Under the pieces are notes generated by a model that was given only the letters and a program-made list of their open reading frames with translations, was not told where the DNA came from and searched no databases. Shown here piece by piece: positions 1 to 5,436 of a DNA stretch of 8,413 nucleotides. Within the stretch, counting starts at the first letter, position 1; every line of letters starts with the position of its first letter. A program made the translations under genes and the position numbers. The stretch covers positions 1 through 8,413 of the forward strand of contig JANWKK010000167.1 in NCBI GenBank assembly GCA_025451425.1, in the 5' to 3' direction. This stretch comes from Gemmatimonadaceae bacterium. GTDB taxonomy: Bacteria; Gemmatimonadota; Gemmatimonadetes; Gemmatimonadales; Gemmatimonadaceae.

Positions 1-1
1 G

Positions 2-670
2 CTGCGCGCGCAGCGCGATCTCGCCGACGTCGCGCGCCGGATGCGCAATCTCGAGCAGCGCTTCTACGACATCGTCAGCGCCTGGGCGCGCTCGATCGAA
101 TCGAAGGACCCGTATACGCTAGGCCACTGCGAGCGCGTCGCAGACTACGCGTGTGCGATCCTTCGCGCGCTGGATCCGGATCCGAGTACGCTGTTCTGGT
201 TCCGCATCGGCGCGCTGCTCCACGACGTCGGGAAACTCAACGTCCCGACGGAGGTGCTGAACAAGCCCGGGAAGCTGACGCCCGAAGAGCGCGCGTTGAT
301 GGAAAGTCATCCCGTCGCGGGTGTGGAGCTGCTCAAGGACGTCGAGTTCCCATGGGACGTGCTGCCGATGGTGCGCAGCCACCATGAGCGCTGGGATGGA
401 TGCGGCTACCCCGATCGCCTAACGGCCGAGGACATCCCGCTCCACGCGCGCGTCCTTGCGCTCGCCGATGTCTTCGATGCCCTAACGACTGATCGTCCGT
501 ACCGCCCCGCATTCTCTCCTCACGAAGCGTTGCGCATGATGCGCGAGGACTCGGGTCGCTCCTTCGATCCGGAATTGTTCGCAGTATTCGAACGTGTTGT
601 CCCGAGCTTTCAGGCATTCGTGGCTGCTGCCGCGGGCACTCCGCCCCCGGTCAAACAAGCCGCTGCATGA
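2..670 (+). CDS. HD-GYP c-di-GMP phosphodiesterase, 5'-partial (probable TPR–HD-GYP protein)
   Basis: This is the C-terminal part of a cytosolic HD-GYP protein, a family that hydrolyses cyclic di-GMP. An ATG at 41 is in frame, but the frame is open to the window edge. Codons 2-40 read LRAQRDLADVARR, matching LRVQRDIADVRRR just before the HD-GYP domain of the downstream gene at 1456. The ATG is therefore internal and the true start lies upstream, probably preceded by TPR repeats as in the paralogue. Counting from Met-41, the signature is complete: H29 (TLGHCERV), H61-D62 with K65 (HDVGK), H90, H114-H115-E116, D119 and G122-Y123-P124 (HHERWDGCGYP). About two thirds of residues match the second copy by eye. 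The tail (FVAAAAGTPPPVKQAAA) is Ala/Pro-rich and looks unstructured. Enzyme class is near certain; the TPR part is inferred because it is outside the window. Confidence 0.93.
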   Translation: MRAQRDLADVARRMRNLEQRFYDIVSAWARSIESKDPYTLGHCERVADYACAILRALDPDPSTLFWFRIGALLHDVGKLNVPTEVLNKPGKLTPEERALMESHPVAGVELLKDVEFPWDVLPMVRSHHERWDGCGYPDRLTAEDIPLHARVLALADVFDALTTDRPYRPAFSPHEALRMMREDSGRSFDPELFAVFERVVPSFQAFVAAAAGTPPPVKQAAA

Positions 671-697
671 GCGTGTCAACTATCGATTTTGAGAACT

Positions 698-726
698 TTG
701 TTACTTCCAAAAACCCGTGATACGAA
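698..726 (+). promoter_or_regulatory. possible sigma-70-type promoter for the lipoprotein operon
   Basis: An AT-rich patch (about 677-727) interrupts GC-rich DNA ahead of the lipoprotein gene. TTGTTA (698-703) could be a -35 box. After a 17-base spacer comes TACGAA (721-726), preceded by TG one base upstream, an extended -10 arrangement. The hexamers match consensus only partly (4/6 and 3/6), so this is a weak prediction resting on spacing and base composition. The dyad at 715-732 overlaps the proposed -10 box, which would suit a repressor. Confidence 0.3.
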
Positions 727-732
727 TCACGG
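715..732. promoter_or_regulatory. operator-like dyad, CCGTGAT-ACGA-ATCACGG
   Basis: A perfect 7-bp inverted repeat with a 4-base spacer. It can also be read as GTGA-N6-TCAC, the half-site spacing used by CRP/FNR-superfamily regulators. No T-run follows, so it does not look like an intrinsic terminator for the upstream HD-GYP gene. It lies about 110 bp before the lipoprotein ATG and overlaps a possible -10 box. Binding by a CRP/FNR-type protein is inference from shape only. Confidence 0.45.
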
Positions 733-765
733 CCCATGTATGGTTCACGTGGTTATCTCCTGATG

Positions 766-790
766 TGCTCGCGGAAATGCCTAGCGAGCA
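766..790 (+). promoter_or_regulatory. 5'-leader hairpin before the lipoprotein gene
   Basis: TGCTCGC (766-772) and GCGAGCA (784-790) form a perfect 7-bp stem with an 11-base loop. An overlapping alternative stem, AATGC (776-780) with GCATT (788-792), cannot form at the same time. The structure ends about 50 bases before the start codon. No T-run follows. It may be a leader RNA structure or a DNA-binding site; nothing decides between them. Confidence 0.35.
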
Positions 791-831
791 TTCGTTGTTC
801 GCTCGATCGACAGGTCCGCTAACAGACCGAC

Positions 832-836
832 GGAGA
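832..836 (+). promoter_or_regulatory. ribosome binding site of the lipoprotein gene
   Basis: GGAGA lies 5 bases before the ATG at 842 and 8 bases before the second in-frame ATG at 845. Either Met could be used; the protein differs by one residue. Confidence 0.6.
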
Positions 837-841
837 GCCAG

Positions 842-1456
842 ATGATGTCGAAGCGCCCCACCGCTGCACGTCTCGCCATTTTCATCGCCGCCGCGACTGT
901 CGTCGCGTGCAGCGGCGATCAGGCGCTCGTCGTCTCGCCCCGTTTGGATGGAGCGCCGCCGGTAGGTGTCGTCGCCGATCCCGCGGGAGCGCCGATCCAA
1001 CCCGTGAGCCGAGAAATCGCGCTCACCGTCAGCGACACCTTCGGCTTCGATGTCGGCCCGCTCGGCGCATTCGTGCGGCATCCGTCCACAGGCCTAACGA
1101 TTATCGTGCCCGCCGGCGCCGTTGCCGCTCCGACGCACATTACGGTGACCGCGCTCAAGGGCGCATCGCTCGCGTATCGCTTCGAGCCGCATGGCTTGCA
1201 TTTCGCCATCCCGATTCAGCTCATCCAATCTCTGCGCGGCATCCGCCTCAAGCAGCCTCTGTCCGTTCCGCAGCTTTTCGCCGGGTATTTCGCCGACGAC
1301 TCGTTGCCGATGGACGCGACCGGCAATGCGCGGGTGATCGAGATCTTGCCGGTGCAGGTCGACGTCAAGGATCGCAGCGCGTTGCTCGAGATTCGCCACT
1401 TCTCCGGCTACACCGTCGCGTCGGCAGCCAGCGACAGTCTCTCGGACGTGCGCTGA
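842..1456 (+). CDS. lipoprotein with ZU5-like domain
   Basis: A 204-residue exported protein. The N-terminus has a basic start (KRPTAAR), a hydrophobic stretch (LAIFIAAATV) and the lipobox VVAC, giving Cys23 as the probable lipidated residue; the mature protein would be anchored in the envelope. Residues about 66-130 resemble a ZU5-like beta fold: a short strand-rich lead (GPLGAFVRHPSTGLTIIVP), the typical PAGAV turn (90-94), then an ITV strand and FEPHGLHFAIPIQL. The C-terminus contains IRHFSGYTVASA, in a style often seen at the end of such secreted domains. Its TGA overlaps the ATG of the TPR-HD-GYP gene by one base (TGATG, 1454-1458), so the two are probably co-translated. Ligand or partner is unknown; a sensory or scaffold role beside c-di-GMP enzymes is only a guess. 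Lipoprotein is well supported, ZU5-like moderately. Confidence 0.82.
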   Translation: MMSKRPTAARLAIFIAAATVVACSGDQALVVSPRLDGAPPVGVVADPAGAPIQPVSREIALTVSDTFGFDVGPLGAFVRHPSTGLTIIVPAGAVAAPTHITVTALKGASLAYRFEPHGLHFAIPIQLIQSLRGIRLKQPLSVPQLFAGYFADDSLPMDATGNARVIEILPVQVDVKDRSALLEIRHFSGYTVASAASDSLSDVR

Positions 1457-3144
1457 TGCGTCCGACGAGCGCCACTCGGCGCGTCGCCCGCGGCCGTCAT
1501 GCGAGTGCGGTCGGCACGTTGCTCGACGAGGCGCTTCGCGCCGAGCGGGCGGGCCAACGCGAGCTCGCGCGTCGACGGTACGAGAGTGCACTCTACCTCT
1601 TGCGCTCCGACGCGGACGCCGAAGAGGCGTCGATGATTTTGCGCCGCGTCGGCCGACTCTACCTCGACGACGGCGATGTCGAAGCCGGACTCGATTGCGT
1701 GAATGCCGCCCTCGCCGTCGCCGAGTTGCGCGGTGACTCGGCCGCGGTCGCGAATGCCAAGAACATCATTGCGATCAGCCATTGGCAGCGCGGGCAGCTC
1801 GATGAGGCAGAAGCGTTGTATCACGAGTCGCGTCGGATGGCGCAGATCGCTGGCGACGCTCGTTTAGTCGCGATGGTCGAGCAGAACCTCGGCGTCATCG
1901 CGAGCATGCGCGGGGACGTGCCGCGCGCGCTGCGTCACTATCGGACGAGTCTCGCCGGCTATCGCACGCTCGGCCTCGATACGTATGTTGCGAACTTGCT
2001 GAACGATATCGGCCTCGCCTATGCGGATCTCGGACGCTGGGATGACGCCGAGGCCACCTATCGCGAGGCGTTGGCGCTCTGCGATACCTGCGGAGACGCG
2101 AGCACCGCGCTCATGGTCGAGGTCAACCGCGCGGCCATGCGCATCGCCCGCGGGGATTACGTCGACGCACAGGTCGTGTGCGAGCGCGTCCTGCAGGAAG
2201 CTCGGCCGCTCAACGATATTCGCGTACTCAGCGAGGTCTATAAGCACTGCGGTGTGATTGCGCGCGAGCTTGGGCGCACGGAAGAGGCGGAAGAGTATCT
2301 GCGCGTTGCGTACGAGAGCGCGCTTCGGCGCGAGGATCTGCTGCTCGCGGCGGAGAGCGCCCGTGAGCAGGCGGAGCTCTACACAGCCCTTCGGCGCAAC
2401 CGGGACGCCCTGCAATCATTGAACTCGTCGCATCGATTGTTCGCCCGGCTTCGTGTCCAGCGAGACATCGCCGACGTGCGTCGGCGCATCGACCGGCTCG
2501 AGCGTCGGTTCCTGGACGTCGTTAGGCAATGGGGCCAGTCGATCGAGTCGAAGGATCGGTACACACTCGGCCACTGCGAGCGCGTCGCCGATTATACCTG
2601 CGCCATTGGCAAAGCCCTGGGCTTCGATGAGCAAACGCTGTTCTGGATGCGCATCGGCGCCATGCTCCACGACGTCGGCAAGATCGTTGTGCCCTCGGAT
2701 ATTCTGAACAAAGCGGCGCCGCTGACGCCTGCCGAGCGTGCGATCATCGAGCGGCATGCGTCGGCCGGCGCTGACCTGTTGAAGGACGTCGAATTCCCCT
2801 GGGACGTCCTTCCGATGATTCGCCACCATCACGAACGTTGGGATGGGGCAGGATACCCGGATGGCGTGAGCGGCGACGCAATTCCCATCAGCGCGCGGAT
2901 CCTGTGCGTCGCCGACGTGTATGACGCTTTGACGACTCACCGGCCGTACCGCGCCGCCTATACGCCCACCGAGGCACTCGAAGCGATGCGCGCGGACCGC
3001 GGGCGGGTGTTCGATCCGGATGTGCTCGAGCTTTTTACGCGCATCCTGGAGACGCTCCCCGCCCCGATAGCCTTTCCACCAGCCGTGCCCCCCGATCGGT
3101 CGCAGCGGGGCCCGGACACCATCGTGTCGCCCTTCGCCGCATGA
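1456..3144 (+). CDS. TPR–HD-GYP cyclic-di-GMP phosphodiesterase
   Basis: A 562-residue cytosolic protein. The start is the ATG at 1456 that overlaps the previous stop; the frame stays open further upstream but only as a shadow of the lipoprotein gene. No clear Shine-Dalgarno sequence precedes it, which fits translational coupling. Residues about 20-325 form some eight tetratricopeptide-like helical pairs (for example QRGQLDEAEALYHESRRMAQ at 111-130 and DLGRWDDAEATYREALAL at 191-208), a protein-binding solenoid. A charged helix (about 330-360) leads into the HD-GYP domain. Its motifs are H373, H405-D406 with K409 (HDVGK), H434, H458-H459-E460, D463 and GYP 466-468, all intact, so active hydrolysis of c-di-GMP to pGpG or GMP is expected. 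The Pro-rich C-terminal tail is probably disordered. Paralogue of the partial gene at the left edge. Its stop overlaps the next ATG (ATGA, 3141-3144). Confidence 0.95.
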   Translation: MRPTSATRRVARGRHASAVGTLLDEALRAERAGQRELARRRYESALYLLRSDADAEEASMILRRVGRLYLDDGDVEAGLDCVNAALAVAELRGDSAAVANAKNIIAISHWQRGQLDEAEALYHESRRMAQIAGDARLVAMVEQNLGVIASMRGDVPRALRHYRTSLAGYRTLGLDTYVANLLNDIGLAYADLGRWDDAEATYREALALCDTCGDASTALMVEVNRAAMRIARGDYVDAQVVCERVLQEARPLNDIRVLSEVYKHCGVIARELGRTEEAEEYLRVAYESALRREDLLLAAESAREQAELYTALRRNRDALQSLNSSHRLFARLRVQRDIADVRRRIDRLERRFLDVVRQWGQSIESKDRYTLGHCERVADYTCAIGKALGFDEQTLFWMRIGAMLHDVGKIVVPSDILNKAAPLTPAERAIIERHASAGADLLKDVEFPWDVLPMIRHHHERWDGAGYPDGVSGDAIPISARILCVADVYDALTTHRPYRAAYTPTEALEAMRADRGRVFDPDVLELFTRILETLPAPIAFPPAVPPDRSQRGPDTIVSPFAA

Positions 3145-4094
3145 TCTCTTTCGACTCCTCCGCTCGATTACGCGCTGCCCTTATCGACCACGGCTCCGAC
3201 GGTGTGGCCGACGAGCTGCGCGTGCTCTTGCGCGATGTGAGGTCGGTGGAGCTCGTGCCGGCTTCGGCGCCTGACGAGTCACGTGGCGAGGACGCGACGG
3301 GGACGCGTTCGCTGTGGAATGCGCCCGACGTCGTCGTTATCGCATTAGGCGCTGCCGTTGAGCTGGGCATCTCGATGATGGCGGCGCGGCGCGCCGTTCC
3401 CGACGCGGCGATCGTCGTCGTTGTCCCCTGGTTCGAGGAGGCACTCTTCCTGAGCGCGATTCGCCTCGGCGCCGAAGATTGTGTCACCGCGGCGCTGCTC
3501 GAGTCGCCGGGCCTCCTGCGCGTTCTCCTCGTCGCGGCGGAGCGTCATCGCCTAACGTCATCGCTCCGCGCGGCAGCATTCACCGACGAGCTTACGGGCC
3601 TCTACAACCGCCGCGGCTACGTCACGCGCGCTGCGACGCTGCTCAAGGTCGCCGAGCCGAAATCGATCTGGCAGATCTTCTTCGACGTCGACGAGCTGAA
3701 AATCATCAACGACACCTACGGCCATTGGGCCGGCGATCGCGCACTCATGGAAGTCGCCGTGGTTCTCCGCCAAGCGTTCCGCTCGACCGATATCGTCGCG
3801 CGCGTTGGCGGTGACGAGTTCGCGGTCCTTGCAATCGCGCCCGCGGATGCCGCGCCCGATTCGTGGACCGCTCGTTGGCGAGAGCCCTTCGTCGCGCTCG
3901 CGACGAGAAAAGATCTTCCACTGTCGGTGAGCGTCGGTTTGGCTCAACCAGACGAGCACGGCCAGATGACGCCCGAGGATCTGCTCACGCGCGCGGATAC
4001 TACCATGTACACGGCGAAGCGCCTGCGAAAGAAATTGATCGACGGCCGCGGGTTAAGGCCGCCGGGCCCTCTTGCAGTAGGCGCGACGCGATGA
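3141..4094 (+). CDS. GGDEF diguanylate cyclase with degenerate receiver domain
   Basis: A 317-residue cytosolic protein that should make cyclic di-GMP from two GTP. The C-terminal GGDEF domain (about 145-300) has DELTGLYNRRGY, the metal-binding FFDVDELKIIND (D182, D184), an intact GGDEF at 223-227, and RSTD at 214-217, five residues before it: the RxxD inhibitory I-site for product feedback. Residues about 10-135 have the length and pattern of a response-regulator receiver (ALIDHG, PDVVVIALG, IVVVVPW, AIRLGAEDCVTAALL). However, the phospho-acceptor Asp expected in PDVVVIALG is absent, as are the conserved Thr/Ser and Lys, so phosphorylation is unlikely. The start ATG overlaps the HD-GYP stop by four bases with no separate ribosome site, so cyclase and phosphodiesterase are probably made together. 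Confidence 0.93.
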   Translation: MISFDSSARLRAALIDHGSDGVADELRVLLRDVRSVELVPASAPDESRGEDATGTRSLWNAPDVVVIALGAAVELGISMMAARRAVPDAAIVVVVPWFEEALFLSAIRLGAEDCVTAALLESPGLLRVLLVAAERHRLTSSLRAAAFTDELTGLYNRRGYVTRAATLLKVAEPKSIWQIFFDVDELKIINDTYGHWAGDRALMEVAVVLRQAFRSTDIVARVGGDEFAVLAIAPADAAPDSWTARWREPFVALATRKDLPLSVSVGLAQPDEHGQMTPEDLLTRADTTMYTAKRLRKKLIDGRGLRPPGPLAVGATR

Positions 4095-4124
4095 CGCCTT
4101 GGCTGGGCGCCAGGTGTAAACAAG

Positions 4125-4157
4125 CAAACCCCGCGAGATGCGCTCTCGCGGGGTTTG
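4125..4157. terminator. bidirectional hairpin terminator
   Basis: A perfect 14-bp inverted repeat (CAAACCCCGCGAGA at 4125-4138 and its complement at 4144-4157) with a 5-base loop, lying between the convergent GGDEF gene and the csbD-like gene. The stem carries an A-tract on its left arm and TTT on its right arm, so each strand sees a short U stretch at the stem end. It is the strongest stem-loop in the window and very likely ends both transcripts. Confidence 0.88.
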
Positions 4158-4183
4158 TCGTTCTATGACTTCCAGTTCTTGAT

Positions 4184-4384
4184 TCAGTCGTCCGGATCCA
4201 GGTCCACCTGCTTCTCGCCGATCTTGCGCTGGGCCTTGCCCTTCAGTTCCTCGGCCTTGCCCTTGATCTGCTCGCTCGTGTCGCCGGTTACGCCGCCAAC
4301 GGTGTTGCGGACGCGACCCTTGACCTGATCGACCATTCCCTCGCCCTGGTTCTTCACGCCATCCCTGGTCATGTCGTCGGACAT
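4184..4384 (-). CDS. CsbD-like general stress protein
   Basis: A 66-residue hydrophilic, charged protein: it starts MSDDMTRDGVKNQ and contains the CsbD-type repeats MVDQVKGRVRNTVGGVTGD and SEQIKGKAEELKGKAQRKIGE, ending in the acidic DLDPDD. CsbD proteins are abundant, poorly structured stress-induced proteins of unknown biochemical function. The frame stays open upstream to 4627, but the Met at 4384 is preceded by a perfect AGGAGG and gives a protein of family length; the upstream extension would cross the padR regulatory region and is rejected. It is divergent to the padR gene and may share its control region. The family call is good; the exact role is unknown. Confidence 0.88.
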   Translation of the reverse strand: MSDDMTRDGVKNQGEGMVDQVKGRVRNTVGGVTGDTSEQIKGKAEELKGKAQRKIGEKQVDLDPDD

Positions 4385-4389
4385 CCTTG

Positions 4390-4395
4390 CCTCCT
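4390..4395 (-). promoter_or_regulatory. ribosome binding site of the csbD-like gene
   Basis: AGGAGG on the - strand, five bases before the ATG at 4384. It is the best Shine-Dalgarno sequence in the window and decides the start of this small gene against a longer in-frame alternative. Confidence 0.85.
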
Positions 4396-4513
4396 GATGC
4401 TTCGAACCGCCCGCGCCTCGGCCTGAAGCGCCCCGTTGCGGCTCACGAGCGAGGTGAAAGGGCAAGCCACGTGCCCCACATACTCTCCGCGCTGAACGCC
4501 GGCATAGTGTTAA

Positions 4514-4535
4514 GGCGCACAAGCCCACTTGCGCC
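4514..4535. repeat. small inverted repeat next to the GATATATC boxes
   Basis: GGCGCA (4514-4519) and TGCGCC (4530-4535) form a 6-bp inverted repeat with a 10-base loop; a bulged variant pairs CAAG with CTTG instead. It abuts the first GATATATC box on the side facing the csbD-like gene, so it may lie in that gene's leader or promoter. Role unknown. Confidence 0.3.
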
Positions 4536-4590
4536 GATATATCACTTGATATATCGTACTTGCGACTTGAAGATATATCTAAGGTATATC
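4535..4590. promoter_or_regulatory. cluster of GATATATC operator boxes (probable PadR binding sites)
   Basis: Four related boxes lie in the divergent gap: GATATATC at 4536-4543, 4548-4555 and 4572-4579, and GGTATATC at 4583-4590. The first two form a perfect dyad, CGATATATC-ACTT-GATATATCG (4535-4556); the third sits in the 10-bp palindrome AGATATATCT (4571-4580). Starts are 12, 24 and 11 bp apart, so the boxes are close to one helical face. PadR-family repressors bind AT-rich dyads and commonly control their own gene, so autoregulation and joint control of the csbD-like gene are inferred. The AT-rich boxes probably also include -10 elements, but no single promoter can be fixed. Confidence 0.7.
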
Positions 4591-4604
4591 TGAGGCGTAT
4601 TGCT

Positions 4605-4610
4605 AGGAGA
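4605..4610 (+). promoter_or_regulatory. ribosome binding site of padR
   Basis: AGGAGA, four bases before the ATG at 4615. It favours this ATG over the in-frame TTG at 4600, which lies before the site. Confidence 0.65.
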
Positions 4611-4614
4611 CCAT

Positions 4615-5268
4615 ATGCTCGGCGCATTCTTCGATCTGAGAGACTTTGGCAACTGCGGACCGTCCGGCCAGTCGAGAGGACGCTGGGGATTCGACGGATT
4701 CATGGGTGACTTCTGGGGCGGCGGTGGTCCGCGCGGTCGCGGCGGATGGAAAGCTCGAGCTGGTCGGGTGTTCGAGCAAGGTGACCTCAAGTACGTGATT
4801 CTCAGGTTGCTGGCCGAGAAGCCACGACATGGCTACGAGATCATCAAGGAGCTCGGGGATCGCTTCGGCGGCTCCTATGCGCCGAGTCCGGGAACGGTGT
4901 ACCCGACTCTGACCATGCTGGAGGATCTGGGATACGCTCGCGCGATGCCGGAAGAGGGTGGCCGCAAGAGCTACGAGATCACCGATGAGGGCCGGAAGCA
5001 TCTTGAGGAGCACAGCGCGACCGTAGACGACATCTTCGAGCGGATCGCGAAATTCGTCGAGGGATTTTTCGACGCGCCGATGGCAGACCTCAAGCGATCG
5101 ATGGCGAGCCTTGGCCGGGCCACCTTCTACGTGGCTTCACGGTCCCCCAACGATCGGGAGCGCCTCGCCAAGATCAGCGAGATTCTCAAACAGGCGGCGG
5201 CGGACATCGAAAAGCTCACCCAGGAGCAGAGCGCCTCGGCAAAGAGCGAAGGCCCTACGAAGCTGTAA
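4615..5268 (+). CDS. PadR-family transcriptional repressor
   Basis: A 217-residue DNA-binding protein. The first 50 residues are Gly/Arg/aromatic-rich (FMGDFWGGGGPRGRGG), a common lead in this PadR subgroup. The winged-helix domain follows (about 55-135): DLKYVILRLLAEKPRHGYEI, then PSPGTVYPTLTMLEDLGY, the recognition-helix region, then the wing GGRKSYEITDEGRKHL. The C-terminal part (about 140-210) is helical and charged, as in PadR dimerisation arms. The start ATG follows AGGAGA. The gene is divergent from the csbD-like gene, with GATATATC boxes immediately upstream, and is followed by an intrinsic terminator, so it is probably a single-gene, self-controlled unit. The inducer is unknown; PadR relatives respond to phenolics, drugs or envelope stress, and nothing here picks one. 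Confidence 0.92.
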   Translation: MLGAFFDLRDFGNCGPSGQSRGRWGFDGFMGDFWGGGGPRGRGGWKARAGRVFEQGDLKYVILRLLAEKPRHGYEIIKELGDRFGGSYAPSPGTVYPTLTMLEDLGYARAMPEEGGRKSYEITDEGRKHLEEHSATVDDIFERIAKFVEGFFDAPMADLKRSMASLGRATFYVASRSPNDRERLAKISEILKQAAADIEKLTQEQSASAKSEGPTKL

Positions 5269-5319
5269 ATAAGCAGGGGGCCGCTTTACCGGCCTGAGCG
5301 CACAACTAAATTGGGGTCT

Positions 5320-5352
5320 TGGGTCACGGCACTTGATGCGTGACCCATTTTT
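5320..5352 (+). terminator. intrinsic terminator after padR
   Basis: TGGGTCACG (5320-5328) and CGTGACCCA (5339-5347) form a perfect 9-bp stem with a 10-base loop, followed directly by TTTTT (5348-5352). This is a classical Rho-independent terminator for the padR transcript. It lies only 84 bases before the proposed kup ATG, so it could also act as a leader attenuator for kup. Confidence 0.85.
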
Positions 5353-5411
5353 GCGTTGCAACTTGGGTTGAGGATTTCCCTCGGCTTCAGCTCAGGCCGC
5401 GACGAGACTCG

Positions 5412-5429
5412 GGCGGGACCGATCCCGCC
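5412..5429 (+). promoter_or_regulatory. hairpin just before the kup start
   Basis: GGCGGGA (5412-5418) and TCCCGCC (5423-5429) form a perfect 7-bp stem with a CCGA loop, ending seven bases before the ATG at 5437, where a Shine-Dalgarno sequence would normally sit. It could reduce or control translation of the transporter if 5437 is the real start. If a start upstream is used, this is simply coding sequence. Confidence 0.4.
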
Positions 5430-5436
5430 AAACTCG

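Noticed and set aside
172..184. Tandem GGATCCGGATCC in the first HD-GYP gene
   Set aside because: It encodes ordinary residues (LDPDP) and is a single short chance repeat with no partner elsewhere.
701..1081. A - strand reading frame across the lipoprotein leader
   Set aside because: It has no recognisable domain or ribosome site, overlaps the regulatory gap and the lipoprotein gene, and has the Arg/Asp-rich composition of a shadow frame.
907..1455. Upstream extension of the TPR-HD-GYP reading frame to a start at 907
   Set aside because: It overlaps the lipoprotein gene completely, is very Arg-rich as expected of an out-of-frame shadow in GC-rich DNA, and the ATG at 1456 starts directly at the overlap with the lipoprotein stop.
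4600..4614. TTG start of padR at 4600
   Set aside because: The ribosome site AGGAGA lies downstream of it, and the ATG at 4615 fits that site.
4385..4627. N-terminal extension of the csbD-like gene to 4627
   Set aside because: It would run through the GATATATC boxes and the padR ribosome site, is not CsbD-like, and the ATG at 4384 has a perfect AGGAGG.
5269..5436. A c-di-AMP (ydaO-type) riboswitch ahead of kup
   Set aside because: The position before a potassium transporter is suggestive, but I could not recognise the conserved cores of that riboswitch, and the terminator is explained by padR. A covariance-model search would settle it.
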